In this document: positions 45,012 through 53,030 of the stretch, in pieces
How the letters are laid out: the number at the start of each line of letters is the position of its first letter
Position numbering within the stretch: position 1 is the stretch's first letter
Origin: an uncultured Alphaproteobacteria bacterium
GTDB lineage: Bacteria; Pseudomonadota; Alphaproteobacteria; HIMB59; GCA-002718135
DNA: 64,000 bases
NCBI GenBank assembly: GCA_902628645.1
Contig: CACONS010000002.1
Span: 26,788-90,787 of the forward strand
Direction: 5' to 3'
Notes under the pieces: generated by a model
Seen by the model: the letters and a program-made list of their open reading frames with translations, nothing else
The model's database searches: none
Told to the model about the DNA's origin: nothing
Position numbers and translations under genes: made by a program

Positions 45012-45995
45012 ATGAATTTTCTTTTAACGGGTGGTGCAGGATATATCGGAAGTCATGCCGCTCTTTCTCTTCTAGATGCTGGTCATAGTGTTCATATTAT
45101 TGATGATTTATCTACTGGAAACGAAAGTCTTATTCCTAAAAATGCATTTTTTACAAAATGTAATATTAATGATGAAGAAGTAATTTCTGAGCTTATAAAA
45201 TCTAATAGCTTTGATTTATTAATGCACTTTGCTGGTTTTATTCAAGTTGAGGAATCTGTTAAATATCCGCAGAAATATTTTGATAATAATACCGAAAATG
45301 CAACTAAACTATTTGAAACTTGTAAAAATAATGGATTAAATAAAATAGTATTTTCTTCAACAGCTGCTGCATACGGATCGGTAAGTGAAAATAAATTAGT
45401 AGATGAAAATACAAATTTAAATCCTCAAAATCCATATGCTGAGTCTAAAATAAAAACAGAAAATTTTTTATTTAAAAATAAACATGACTTCAAATTTATA
45501 ATATTGCGATACTTTAATGTTGCTGGTGCTGATAAAAAATTAAGGTCAGGTCAAATATCTAAAAGATCAACACATTTAATAAAAATTTTATCTGAAGTAG
45601 TTGTAGGTAAAAGAGATTATATTGAAATATTTGGCAATGATTATAATACGTCTGATGGAACAGCTATCAGAGACTATATTCATGTCTCTGACCTTGCTGA
45701 TATCCACTTAAAAGTTGCAAAATATTTATTAGAAAATTCAGAATCTAACGTATTTAATTGTGGTTATGGAAATGGTTTTAGTGTTTTAGATGTTATAAAT
45801 ACTGCAAATAAAATTTCAGGAGATAAAATTGATTACAAATTTTCAAATAGAAGAGATGGGGATGTTGAAAAATTAATTGCAGATACATCAAAAATATTAA
45901 AACATATTGATTGGAGGCCAAAATATAATGATCTAAGTGAAATTATAAATTCTTCAATTAAATGGGAAGAAAAAATTAATGAATCAAATACATAA
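45012..45995 (+). CDS. galE: UDP-glucose 4-epimerase GalE
   Basis: Interconverts UDP-glucose and UDP-galactose. The 327 residues carry the NAD motif LTGGAGYIGSHAAL (about 5-18), DDLSTGN (about 32-38), the catalytic FSSTAAAYGS (about 116-125) with NPYAESKIKTE (Tyr/Lys, about 142-152), and RYFNVAGAD (about 168-176). It is the first gene of a plus-strand operon with galT, sufE and a flavin reductase; galT starts 17 bases before its stop. Confidence 0.92.
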   Translation: MNFLLTGGAGYIGSHAALSLLDAGHSVHIIDDLSTGNESLIPKNAFFTKCNINDEEVISELIKSNSFDLLMHFAGFIQVEESVKYPQKYFDNNTENATKLFETCKNNGLNKIVFSSTAAAYGSVSENKLVDENTNLNPQNPYAESKIKTENFLFKNKHDFKFIILRYFNVAGADKKLRSGQISKRSTHLIKILSEVVVGKRDYIEIFGNDYNTSDGTAIRDYIHVSDLADIHLKVAKYLLENSESNVFNCGYGNGFSVLDVINTANKISGDKIDYKFSNRRDGDVEKLIADTSKILKHIDWRPKYNDLSEIINSSIKWEEKINESNT

Positions 45996-47028
45996 AAGAA
46001 TTTTTATAAGAAATGATAAAAAAGAACTGTATCTTTATGGCTATAAGGAAAATAAAGAGTCCCCAAGCCAAGAACTTGAGGTAACAGAAATTCCTAAACC
46101 TCATATGAGATGGAACCCTTCAAGAGAAGAATGGGTTACCTACTCAGCAGGAAGAAAAAATAGAACTTCATTTCCACCAAAAGAATATTGCCCACTTTGT
46201 CCAGGGGCAAATTTAAATTATCCAACAGAAATACCATTTTCAAACTTCGAAGTTGCAGTCTTTCCAAATCGTTGGGCTAGCTTTAATCCAAATGGAGAAA
46301 ATATATTTTTAGAAAAAATTTTAAGTAAACCTTCAAAAGGAGAGTGTGAAGTAGTTGTATATTCTCCAGCACATCTTGATACTATTTCTGAAATGCCTTT
46401 GGAGCGAATAGAATTATTAACTAAAGTTTGGATTGATAGATATAGGGAGCTACAAAAAAAACCTGATATTAAATATGTTCTACCTTTTGAAAATAGAGGG
46501 GAAGAATGTGGTGTTACTCTTCATCATCCACATGGTCAAATTTATGCTTATCCTTTTATCCCTCCTGCTATTGAAAAAGAGATAAGTGCATTTAAAAAAG
46601 AAAACTTTTTAATTAAAATTATGAGGGAACTGGAGGAGAAATATTATGTGTATCAAAATGATAATTTTATTGCTGCTGTACCGCCCTTTGCTAGATATGC
46701 TTATGAGATATGGATAATACCAAAAATTCAAATTGAAGGACCTTGGAAATTTAATGATATACAAATTGAAGATTTTTCTAAATGTATTCAGCAAGTTGTG
46801 AAAGGGTATGATATTTTTCTAAATAAAAGATGCCCATATATAATGGGTTTACATGCTTCCCCTGAATTAAATGATAATCAGTTTCATTTTCACGTTGAAT
46901 TTTATCCACCTTTACGACACGGAGATAAACCAAAAGTTTTAGCAGGTTCTGAGTCAATGGCTGGTGTTTTTATTATGGATGTATTGCCAGAAGATTCTGC
47001 TAAAGTATTAAGAAAATATATGTCATGA
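45979..47028 (+). CDS. galT: Galactose-1-phosphate uridylyltransferase GalT
   Basis: Exchanges UMP between UDP-glucose and galactose-1-P. The 349 residues have the zinc-site CPLCPG (about 68-73), VFPNRWASFNP (about 92-102), the active-site HHPHGQIYAY (about 178-187, catalytic His in HPH) and FHFHVEFYPP (about 298-307). No galactokinase is nearby, so galactose-1-P must come from elsewhere or the enzyme serves nucleotide-sugar balance. Its ATGA overlaps sufE. Confidence 0.93.
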   Translation: MNQIHKRIFIRNDKKELYLYGYKENKESPSQELEVTEIPKPHMRWNPSREEWVTYSAGRKNRTSFPPKEYCPLCPGANLNYPTEIPFSNFEVAVFPNRWASFNPNGENIFLEKILSKPSKGECEVVVYSPAHLDTISEMPLERIELLTKVWIDRYRELQKKPDIKYVLPFENRGEECGVTLHHPHGQIYAYPFIPPAIEKEISAFKKENFLIKIMRELEEKYYVYQNDNFIAAVPPFARYAYEIWIIPKIQIEGPWKFNDIQIEDFSKCIQQVVKGYDIFLNKRCPYIMGLHASPELNDNQFHFHVEFYPPLRHGDKPKVLAGSESMAGVFIMDVLPEDSAKVLRKYMS

Positions 47029-47438
47029 AAACAATAGAAGAAAAAATAAATTATTACAAAGAGAGTCTAGATCTATTCGATGACGGAATGGATAAGTATA
47101 AGTTTTTAATTGATCAAGCGAAAAACGCAAAAATTTTTCCTGAAGAATATAGAAATGACTCATTCAAAGTTTCTGGATGTCAGGCACAAGTTTGGTTGGT
47201 TCCTCAATTAAAAGAAAATAAACTTTCATTTTATTACGACTCAGATGCATTTATATCAAAGGGTATGGTAACAATTCTATGTGATATTTATGGTGACAGA
47301 AACCCTTCTGAAATTAAAAATTCTGATTTTAGTATGCTAAATACTTTAGAGCTTGATACTCTTTTAACTCCAGGGAGAAGGAATGGGGTTTATTCAATGC
47401 TTGAAAAAATAAAAGAATACGCAAATTCTTATTTATAA
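47025..47438 (+). CDS. sufE: SufE family Fe-S sulfur acceptor
   Basis: Accepts sulfur from the SufS desulfurase for Fe-S cluster assembly. The 137 residues include the persulfide-carrying Cys in VSGCQAQVWLV (about 47-57), DSDAFISKGMVTILCDIY (about 73-90) and the LTPGRRNGVYSML block (about 113-125), all family-typical. The suf core genes are not here; placement after galT is unusual and may be an operon of convenience. Confidence 0.92.
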   Translation: MKTIEEKINYYKESLDLFDDGMDKYKFLIDQAKNAKIFPEEYRNDSFKVSGCQAQVWLVPQLKENKLSFYYDSDAFISKGMVTILCDIYGDRNPSEIKNSDFSMLNTLELDTLLTPGRRNGVYSMLEKIKEYANSYL

Positions 47439-47446
47439 AATAGATA

Positions 47447-48055
47447 ATGTTTTATGAGCCAAAAAAGGGAATTCCTTTTAAAATAGATCCATTTAAGTCA
47501 CTAGTTTTTCCTAGACCTATTGGATGGATTTCTTCAATTAGTAAAAATGGAATAGCGAACTTAGCACCATATTCATATTTTAACGCTGTGGCTGATGAGC
47601 CTCCACAGGTTATGTTTTGTTCGAATGGTAGTTCAGCACATGGAAAATATAAGGATTCATTATCAAATATTTTGACTACAAAAGAATTTGTTGTAAATTT
47701 TGCAACTTCCACTGCACGAAATCAAATGAATATATCGTCTAGGGAGTACAAACCAGATAAAGATGAATTTATTTTGTCAAATTGTAAAAAGAAAAAATCA
47801 AGACTTGTTAAAGCTCCATCAGTTAAAGATAGTCCTGTGAATTTAGAATGTAAATTAGTTAAAACAATTAAATTAAAATCAAATTCAAAAAAAATCTCTA
47901 CGATGATTGTTGGTGAAGTAATTGGAATTTATATAAATAACAAATTTATTAAGAACAATAGAGTTGATAGTGTTTCAATGCGATATATCGCGAGAATGGG
48001 ATATAGTGAATATACTACAATTGCTTCTAAATTCTCATTGAAAAGAAAGAATTAA
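47447..48055 (+). CDS. Flavin reductase-like (FMN-binding split barrel) protein
   Basis: A 202-residue protein of the flavin reductase-like domain family. PRPIGWISSISKNGIANLAP (about 22-41), YSYFNAVADEPPQVMFCSNG (about 42-61) and DEFVVNF-like KEFVVNFATSTA (about 79-90) are the FMN-binding signature, with KAPSVKDSPVNLEC following. It begins eight bases after sufE. The partner oxygenase or physiological acceptor is unknown. Confidence 0.87.
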   Translation: MFYEPKKGIPFKIDPFKSLVFPRPIGWISSISKNGIANLAPYSYFNAVADEPPQVMFCSNGSSAHGKYKDSLSNILTTKEFVVNFATSTARNQMNISSREYKPDKDEFILSNCKKKKSRLVKAPSVKDSPVNLECKLVKTIKLKSNSKKISTMIVGEVIGIYINNKFIKNNRVDSVSMRYIARMGYSEYTTIASKFSLKRKN

Positions 48056-48098
48056 ATTCTTATTTAAATCATAGATAATTTAATTTTTTATCTTTAAA

Positions 48099-48215
48099 TT
48101 AAAAAGACTGAAAGACAAAAATATCCTCAAGCACATTAAAATAAAAATTAACAATTAAAACTGCAATTATAATTAATACTATTATAATTACTAAAGTCTT
48201 TATAAACTTCTTCAT
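48099..48215 (-). CDS. Candidate 38-residue single-pass membrane protein
   Basis: In the 210-base gap before the tRNA, the minus strand reads a 38-codon frame from ATG 48215 to TAA 48099: a KKFIK basic start, an almost pure Ile/Leu/Val helix (about 7-23) and an acidic-aromatic tail. This is the layout of small inner-membrane proteins. There is no clear Shine-Dalgarno, and AT-rich spacer can mimic such helices by chance. Confidence 0.35.
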   Translation of the reverse strand: MKKFIKTLVIIIVLIIIAVLIVNFYFNVLEDIFVFQSF

Positions 48216-48265
48216 ATTTGTTACGTTATCTTATATTCTGGTTTATAGAAGTAAAAATCAATTTT

Positions 48266-48350
48266 GGGAGTATGGCGGAACTGGTAGACGCGCCGGATTC
48301 AAAATCCGGTCACTTCGGTGGTGTGGGTTCGATTCCCTCTACTCCTACCA
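48266..48350 (+). tRNA. tRNA-Leu (anticodon CAA)
   Basis: An 85-base class II tRNA with encoded CCA. Acceptor 48266-48272, D-arm GGCGGAACTGGTAGACGC, anticodon stem CCGGA/TCCGG with loop TTCAAAA (anticodon CAA, reads UUG), a long variable arm CACTTCGGTG, and T-loop TTCGATT. The first pair is G-U and the T-stem has one U-U opposition, both slightly atypical. It lies alone after the flavin reductase gene. Confidence 0.95.
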
Positions 48351-48368
48351 TTTTCTTTGAAAAATATT

Positions 48369-49547
48369 TTAATTTATTTTTTGGGTACTTGAATTTGAGG
48401 TATTCATTATCAACAGCATTAATGAAGAAATTGAGAACATTAGAATGCCGAGAAGATACATATTAAATGTTAAACCAAATATTTCTGCTGACAAGCCAAC
48501 AAGAGCAGGGCCAAATATTACACCTGTAAATGAAATACTTGTAACATGAGACATAGTTACGGGTATAGAATAAGGGGAAAATTTTATAGATTGTCTATTA
48601 ACTATAGGCATAACATTTGAAATTAAAAATCCAAAAAGAATAACAGCTAAATAAATTATTAAAATATTTTGAGAAATAACACTTAAAAGAAGTATCACTG
48701 AACCAAGCATTGCAAAATATGGTCCAACAATTTTTTCATTGAAAAGCCTAATAAGCTTTGATCCAAAAATATTACTTATTATTTCGCCTAAATTGAAAAG
48801 TATAACAATAGAACCTACTAAAAAAAGAGGAGCCTTTAAATCATTAACCAGCCAAAGAGGTGACCATTGCACAATTATACCCATGCAAGCGAAAATACAC
48901 ATATTTATAGATGCGAACATTATAATTTTAGAGCTTGGTAATACAAAACGAGGCTCATCATTTTGTATGTCATATTTTCTTTTTAAACCGTAAAAAAACA
49001 TAGTGATCGAAGAGAGAAAAACAACAGATCCCGTAATAAATGTTGTAATTATTGGAGAGATTTGTAAACCCATCCCTATACTACTTATACCTCCACCAAA
49101 TATAAATCCAATACTAAAAGAAGATTTAAAAATCGGGTTTAAAATTTTTTTAGTATTCTCCTCTATAATAGCAACTTGTGTAAAAAGATTTGGTGCTTGA
49201 ATACCAATAGTTACTCCCCAAAAAATTGAAAGCAAAATAAAGATATTGTAGGATGAGGTATAAAAAATTAAAAATGGGATAAAAGAATACATTAATCTTG
49301 CAAGAATAAGGCAATTAGTACTTCCTATCATTGGCAATAAAAATCTTGTTGTTAATTGATTAGTTATAACATTAAAAATCCCAAAAAGAACAAAACCAAG
49401 AGCAAATTCAGACTCAGTCATTTCGATGAGTTGGAATAAAATAGGAGTGTGAACTAGATATGTACTAAAAGTAACAGTTGCAAAAAAACCTTGTGAGAAT
49501 GTAGCTCTAAAAGCTATGACTAATTCTTTTTCTTTAGAAACTTTCAT
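48369..49547 (-). CDS. Major facilitator superfamily transporter
   Basis: A 392-residue membrane protein with about 12 hydrophobic segments. I use the ATG at 49547 (MKVSKEKELVIAFRATFSQG), where the first helix begins; the 42 extra residues of the longer reading from 49673 overlap the divergent YqaA-like gene and are not MFS-like. A GxxxGxxSPxxx-type marker is not evident, so the substrate is unknown. Its 3' end lies 18 bases from the tRNA, convergent with it. Confidence 0.85.
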   Translation of the reverse strand: MKVSKEKELVIAFRATFSQGFFATVTFSTYLVHTPILFQLIEMTESEFALGFVLFGIFNVITNQLTTRFLLPMIGSTNCLILARLMYSFIPFLIFYTSSYNIFILLSIFWGVTIGIQAPNLFTQVAIIEENTKKILNPIFKSSFSIGFIFGGGISSIGMGLQISPIITTFITGSVVFLSSITMFFYGLKRKYDIQNDEPRFVLPSSKIIMFASINMCIFACMGIIVQWSPLWLVNDLKAPLFLVGSIVILFNLGEIISNIFGSKLIRLFNEKIVGPYFAMLGSVILLLSVISQNILIIYLAVILFGFLISNVMPIVNRQSIKFSPYSIPVTMSHVTSISFTGVIFGPALVGLSAEIFGLTFNMYLLGILMFSISSLMLLIMNTSNSSTQKIN

Positions 49548-49627
49548 AATAATTAATGTTGAAAATAAATTTTTAGATTTAGTTTTGTAAATAGTATAAG
49601 CTAAATTTACTTTATAAAAAATGTAAA

Positions 49628-50212
49628 ATGAATTCTCTAAAGAGATTATATAATTGGACCTTAGATAAAGCAAATCACAAAAATGCTAAATGGTATTTGA
49701 GTTTAACTTCATTTGCTGAAAGTTCATTTTTTCCTATTCCACCAGACATACTTCTTATACCCATGGCTTTGGCTTCAAAGACAAAAGCTATATTTTTTGC
49801 TTTTATTTGTACTTTTTCGTCAGTTCTTGGAGGGATTCTGGGTTATGCAATAGGATACTATTTTTATAATACCATAGGTATTTACATTGTTGAATTTTAT
49901 CACTTAGAAAATTCTTTTAGTATTTTTGAAAATTATTACAATGAATTTGGTATGCTAATTGTTTTAGGTGCTGGAATAACACCTTTTCCATATAAGTTTA
50001 TTACAATTGCAAGTGGTGTATTTGGATTAAATATATTTTTATTTATTTTTGTTTCTATAATTGGAAGAGGATTCAGATTTTATTTAATAGCAATACTTCT
50101 TTATTTTTTTGGTGAAAAAATAAAGTTAATTATTGATAGATATTTTAATGTTTTAACTATTGTGTTTTTTATTTTACTTGTAGGAAGTGTTTTTATAATT
50201 AGATTTTTATGA
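49628..50212 (+). CDS. YqaA/DedA-like inner membrane protein
   Basis: A 194-residue SNARE-associated/DedA-family protein. The amphipathic FAESSFFPIPPDILLIPMAL (about 34-53) and GAGITPFPYKFITIASGVFG (about 117-136) motifs are the family's paired re-entrant loops. Four hydrophobic helices are present. Its ATGA overlap with dsbB suggests co-expression. DedA proteins influence membrane lipid flipping and proton-motive-force-linked functions; the specific role here is unknown. Confidence 0.87.
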   Translation: MNSLKRLYNWTLDKANHKNAKWYLSLTSFAESSFFPIPPDILLIPMALASKTKAIFFAFICTFSSVLGGILGYAIGYYFYNTIGIYIVEFYHLENSFSIFENYYNEFGMLIVLGAGITPFPYKFITIASGVFGLNIFLFIFVSIIGRGFRFYLIAILLYFFGEKIKLIIDRYFNVLTIVFFILLVGSVFIIRFL

Positions 50213-50703
50213 TAATTCGTAATTGGACCGCCCTATTATTTATAATTTCGTTTATTTCAATATCATCAGCATTGATTGCGGAATATTTCTTTAATCTTCA
50301 GCCGTGTGAATTATGTTTAAAGCAAAGACATCCATATTATTTAATTTTAATATGTTTGATTTTGATATTTCTGTTGAAAAATTTAAATAATATTTGGCTT
50401 TATTTGGTAATTCAATTTGCATCAGTTTATGGACTTTTTTATTCTATATGGCATGTAGGAGTTGAAAATAAAATTCTTAAAGGACCAGCTGGTTGTTCAA
50501 CAATGCTGACAAATACTGAGAATGCTACAGATCTTAAAGCGCAGATTTTATCTAAAGAAGTGATCAGTTGTGATGAAGTTATTTGGAGTTTTTTTGGAAT
50601 TTCTGCTGCTTCAATTAATACACTTATTTTACTAGTTATTTTTATTTTAAACGCTATTTATTTATTTAATCAGTATGGCAAAAAAAAAGAAAAAACCATT
50701 TAA
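50209..50703 (+). CDS. dsbB: Disulfide bond formation protein DsbB family
   Basis: A 164-residue four-helix membrane protein that re-oxidises DsbA using ubiquinone. The first periplasmic pair is in LQPCELCLKQRHPYY (about 31-45, CxxC). The second pair is Cys in GPAGCSTML (about 92-100) and VISCDEVIW (about 119-127). It lies directly before coq7, a ubiquinone biosynthesis gene, with a 29-base overlap. No dsbA is in the window. Confidence 0.92.
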   Translation: MIIRNWTALLFIISFISISSALIAEYFFNLQPCELCLKQRHPYYLILICLILIFLLKNLNNIWLYLVIQFASVYGLFYSIWHVGVENKILKGPAGCSTMLTNTENATDLKAQILSKEVISCDEVIWSFFGISAASINTLILLVIFILNAIYLFNQYGKKKEKTI

Positions 50704-51244
50704 AAAAAACTCTTTATCAAATAAAACCACTCATAGAGAGGTTTTAGAAGAAATTATAAGAGTAGATCACGCTGGTGAGTATGGAGCTACTAAAATATAC
50801 GATGGTCAAATTGCAATATTTGGAAAAAACTCAAAGCTTGGCAAAACAATTCAGCATATGGCTGATCAAGAGCAAGAACACATAGATAAGTTCAATGAAT
50901 TAATATTGGAACATCGTGTCAGACCAACCGCTCTACTTCCATTATGGAATGTTGCTGGTTTTGCTCTTGGAGCTTCTACTGCCTTAATGGGTGAAAAAGC
51001 TGCTATGGCTTGTACTGTTGCTGTTGAAAAAGTTATTGGTGAACATTATCAAGAACAATTGGATCTTTTGGGTGATGATCACAAAGATTTAAAAAAAACA
51101 ATTTCTAAATTTAGAGATGATGAACTAGAACACCATGATATTGGTATAGAGCATGACGCAGAAAGTGCTCCAGGTTATAAATTTATGTCTAAAGTAATTG
51201 AGATTGGATGTAAAACAGCAATTGCAATATCAAAAAAAATCTAG
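50675..51244 (+). CDS. coq7: Demethoxyubiquinone hydroxylase Coq7
   Basis: Di-iron hydroxylase for the penultimate step of ubiquinone synthesis. The 189 residues start with a Lys-rich tail, then IIRVDHAGEYGATKIYDGQ (about 27-45), ADQEQEHIDKF (about 63-73), VEKVIGEHYQEQL (about 116-128) and FRDDELEHHDIGIEHDAE (about 149-166), giving the two ExxH-type half sites. It ends overlapping the convergent HNH gene by four bases. It works with ubiA at 1335. Confidence 0.95.
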   Translation: MAKKKKKPFKKNSLSNKTTHREVLEEIIRVDHAGEYGATKIYDGQIAIFGKNSKLGKTIQHMADQEQEHIDKFNELILEHRVRPTALLPLWNVAGFALGASTALMGEKAAMACTVAVEKVIGEHYQEQLDLLGDDHKDLKKTISKFRDDELEHHDIGIEHDAESAPGYKFMSKVIEIGCKTAIAISKKI

Positions 51245-51795
51245 TTCTCTAATTCTGTATCCCAATATAAATAATCTCTCCAAGTTTCATGTAAAAAATT
51301 TGGAGGAAAATTTCTTCCATTATTTTGTAATTGAATTGAAGATGGTCGAAGTGGTTTTTTAAAAAGTTTCATATCTGTATTATTAATTAATTTTCTTCCT
51401 TTTTTTAAATTACAGGACGTACAAGCAGAAACTACGTTCTCCCATGTAGTTTTACCATTTAAGCATTTAGGCACTAAGTGATCAAATGTTAGTTCATTAG
51501 CAGGGAAACGATTAGTGCAATACTGGCAAGTAAAATTATCTCTTAAAAATACATTAAAACGAGTGAACGCAGGTCTTCTTTGAGGTGTTACATAATCTTT
51601 AAGTGCAATTACACTTGGTAATTTAAATGTAAGATTGGGAGAATGAACTTCATGCTCATAATTTTCAATCACTGAAACTCTTTCAAGAAAAACTGCTTTA
51701 ATGGCATCTTGCCATGAGCATAAGGAAAGTGGGTAATAAGATAGCGGTCGAAAATCAGCATTAAGTATCAAAGCTGGATTTTCTGCAGTACTCAT
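51241..51795 (-). CDS. HNH endonuclease family protein
   Basis: A 184-residue protein with a conserved N-terminal domain (PALILNADFRPLSYYPLSLC, about 7-26) and a zinc-stabilised HNH nuclease: FTCQYCTNRFPANELTFDHL (about 91-110, His of HNH), then GKTTWENVVSACTSCNLKKG (about 116-135). This type is widespread, single-copy and chromosomal in alphaproteobacteria, not tied to a mobile element. Biological role unclear; DNA repair is one possibility. Confidence 0.88.
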   Translation of the reverse strand: MSTAENPALILNADFRPLSYYPLSLCSWQDAIKAVFLERVSVIENYEHEVHSPNLTFKLPSVIALKDYVTPQRRPAFTRFNVFLRDNFTCQYCTNRFPANELTFDHLVPKCLNGKTTWENVVSACTSCNLKKGRKLINNTDMKLFKKPLRPSSIQLQNNGRNFPPNFLHETWRDYLYWDTELEN

Positions 51796-51856
51796 TTTAA
51801 TTTCTACTCACCCATGTCATATATTTTTAATTATATAATATGAAGATTCTATAATT

Positions 51857-52531
51857 TTAAATATTTTTTTTTATAAAATTTTGGAATAAAGTTATTGTCT
51901 CTTGCGACATAGTATGCTCATCATTTGGTAAAAGATGAGATTCAAAATTGTATTTATACTTTTGTAGAACTTCAACTGATTGATTGAAATTAGAAACGGG
52001 CAATACATTATCTAATCCTCCATGTGAAATAAATATTGGCGTTTCTAAAAATGAATTTTTAGGCACGTGTTCTCTTGTAATTATTCTTGAAGATATAATT
52101 GCTATACCACCTAATTTTTTATCAAGGGATTGGCCTAATTCAAAAGCCATTATTCCGCCTTGAGAAAAACCCATAACAAAACAATCACTCATCTCAATAT
52201 TTAGATCATTTATAAGTAGAGATATTGTGTTATAAATTTTTTTAACATTTTCATTTATTAAATTTCTAACAAATTCAAATTCTTTAGGACCAACATCAGA
52301 AATATAAACACCATTCAAATATAAATCAAACCATTGATAACCCATTGGATTGCCAGGCATAATACTTGGTGCATTTAAAGCAACATAGTGCATTCCCCAT
52401 TCATCTTGATCTAGAGGTTCTGCTAAATGAATGAAATTAGCAGCATTGTCACCGTAACCATGAAGCATTATCATTAATTTCTTTGGCTTATCGTGTTTTG
52501 ATATTGATGGGCCAAATAGTATATTATTCAT
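51857..52531 (-). CDS. Phospholipase/carboxylesterase family hydrolase
   Basis: A 224-residue alpha/beta hydrolase of the carboxylesterase type 2 family. LMIMLHGYGDNAANFIHLAE (about 19-38), the nucleophile elbow GFSQGGIMA (about 116-124), Asp in HGGLDNVLP (about 168-176) and His in PNDEHTMS (about 203-210) form the triad. I chose the ATG at 52531; a longer start at 52561 is possible and would leave only 28 bases to the divergent small membrane-protein gene. Confidence 0.87.
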   Translation of the reverse strand: MNNILFGPSISKHDKPKKLMIMLHGYGDNAANFIHLAEPLDQDEWGMHYVALNAPSIMPGNPMGYQWFDLYLNGVYISDVGPKEFEFVRNLINENVKKIYNTISLLINDLNIEMSDCFVMGFSQGGIMAFELGQSLDKKLGGIAIISSRIITREHVPKNSFLETPIFISHGGLDNVLPVSNFNQSVEVLQKYKYNFESHLLPNDEHTMSQETITLFQNFIKKNI

Positions 52532-52589
52532 ATTGATCTTATGTATGAATTCTTGCTTCATTCAAGAAAAGTTTTATATAGATACATAC

Positions 52590-52784
52590 ATGAGCACTAT
52601 GCAAATAGTATTAGTTCTATTTATGGCTGCAACTCTAGCAGTGGTAGTTATTGGAGTGATAGCAATGGCAGTAAATGGTAAACTTAATAAAAATCATAGT
52701 AATAAACTAATGCGTTTAAGAGTACTTTTTCAGGCTATAGCCATATTTGTTTTTGTCGTTATCGTCTGGCTTGCAAGGAATTAA
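52590..52784 (+). CDS. HIG1-domain-type twin transmembrane protein
   Basis: A 64-residue membrane protein from the ATG at 52590; the longer open frame from 52533 runs through the divergent esterase start. Two helices (about 2-25 and 43-62) flank the conserved loop GKLNKNHSNKLMRLRVLFQA, the mark of the HIG_1_N family. Mitochondrial relatives associate with respiratory complexes III and IV; a bacterial role in respiration is inferred. Confidence 0.82.
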   Translation: MSTMQIVLVLFMAATLAVVVIGVIAMAVNGKLNKNHSNKLMRLRVLFQAIAIFVFVVIVWLARN

Positions 52785-52833
52785 CATTTAGAGTCTAGAT
52801 AAATCATGAAATTTTTAGTATATAAGCAAAATC

Positions 52834-53016
52834 ATGGGAATTCATTTTAATCATAAGTCTAAAGCGGGAGACCGCAAAATGCAGAAAGAGCTTAAGCTAA
52901 AAATGAAAGCTGAAGAGCGTAAAAAGAAACGTGAAGAACAAGAGCGTCTTAAACAAGAAGAGGAAATGAGGAAATTAGAAGAATTAACAAGACCTGATAA
53001 ATCTTCAGATAAATAA
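52834..53016 (+). CDS. Small highly charged helical protein (60 aa)
   Basis: I do not recognise the family. After a short MGIHFNHKSKAGDRKMQ start, about 70% of residues are Lys, Glu, Arg or Gln, giving one continuous predicted helix or coiled coil (about 15-52). It begins 50 bases after the HIG1-type gene on the same strand. The AAAGCGGGAGACCGC stretch inside it is more GC-rich than the spacer, which favours real coding. Confidence 0.6.
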   Translation: MGIHFNHKSKAGDRKMQKELKLKMKAEERKKKREEQERLKQEEEMRKLEELTRPDKSSDK

Positions 53017-53030
53017 AACTAGTATATATT

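Noticed and set aside
49548..49673. N-terminal 42-residue extension of the MFS transporter
   Set aside because: It overlaps the start of the YqaA-like gene and lacks transporter features; the ATG at 49547 opens directly into the first helix region.
52533..52589. N-terminal extension of the HIG1-type protein
   Set aside because: The extra 19 residues overlap the divergent esterase start and do not resemble the family, while the ATG at 52590 begins the first helix.
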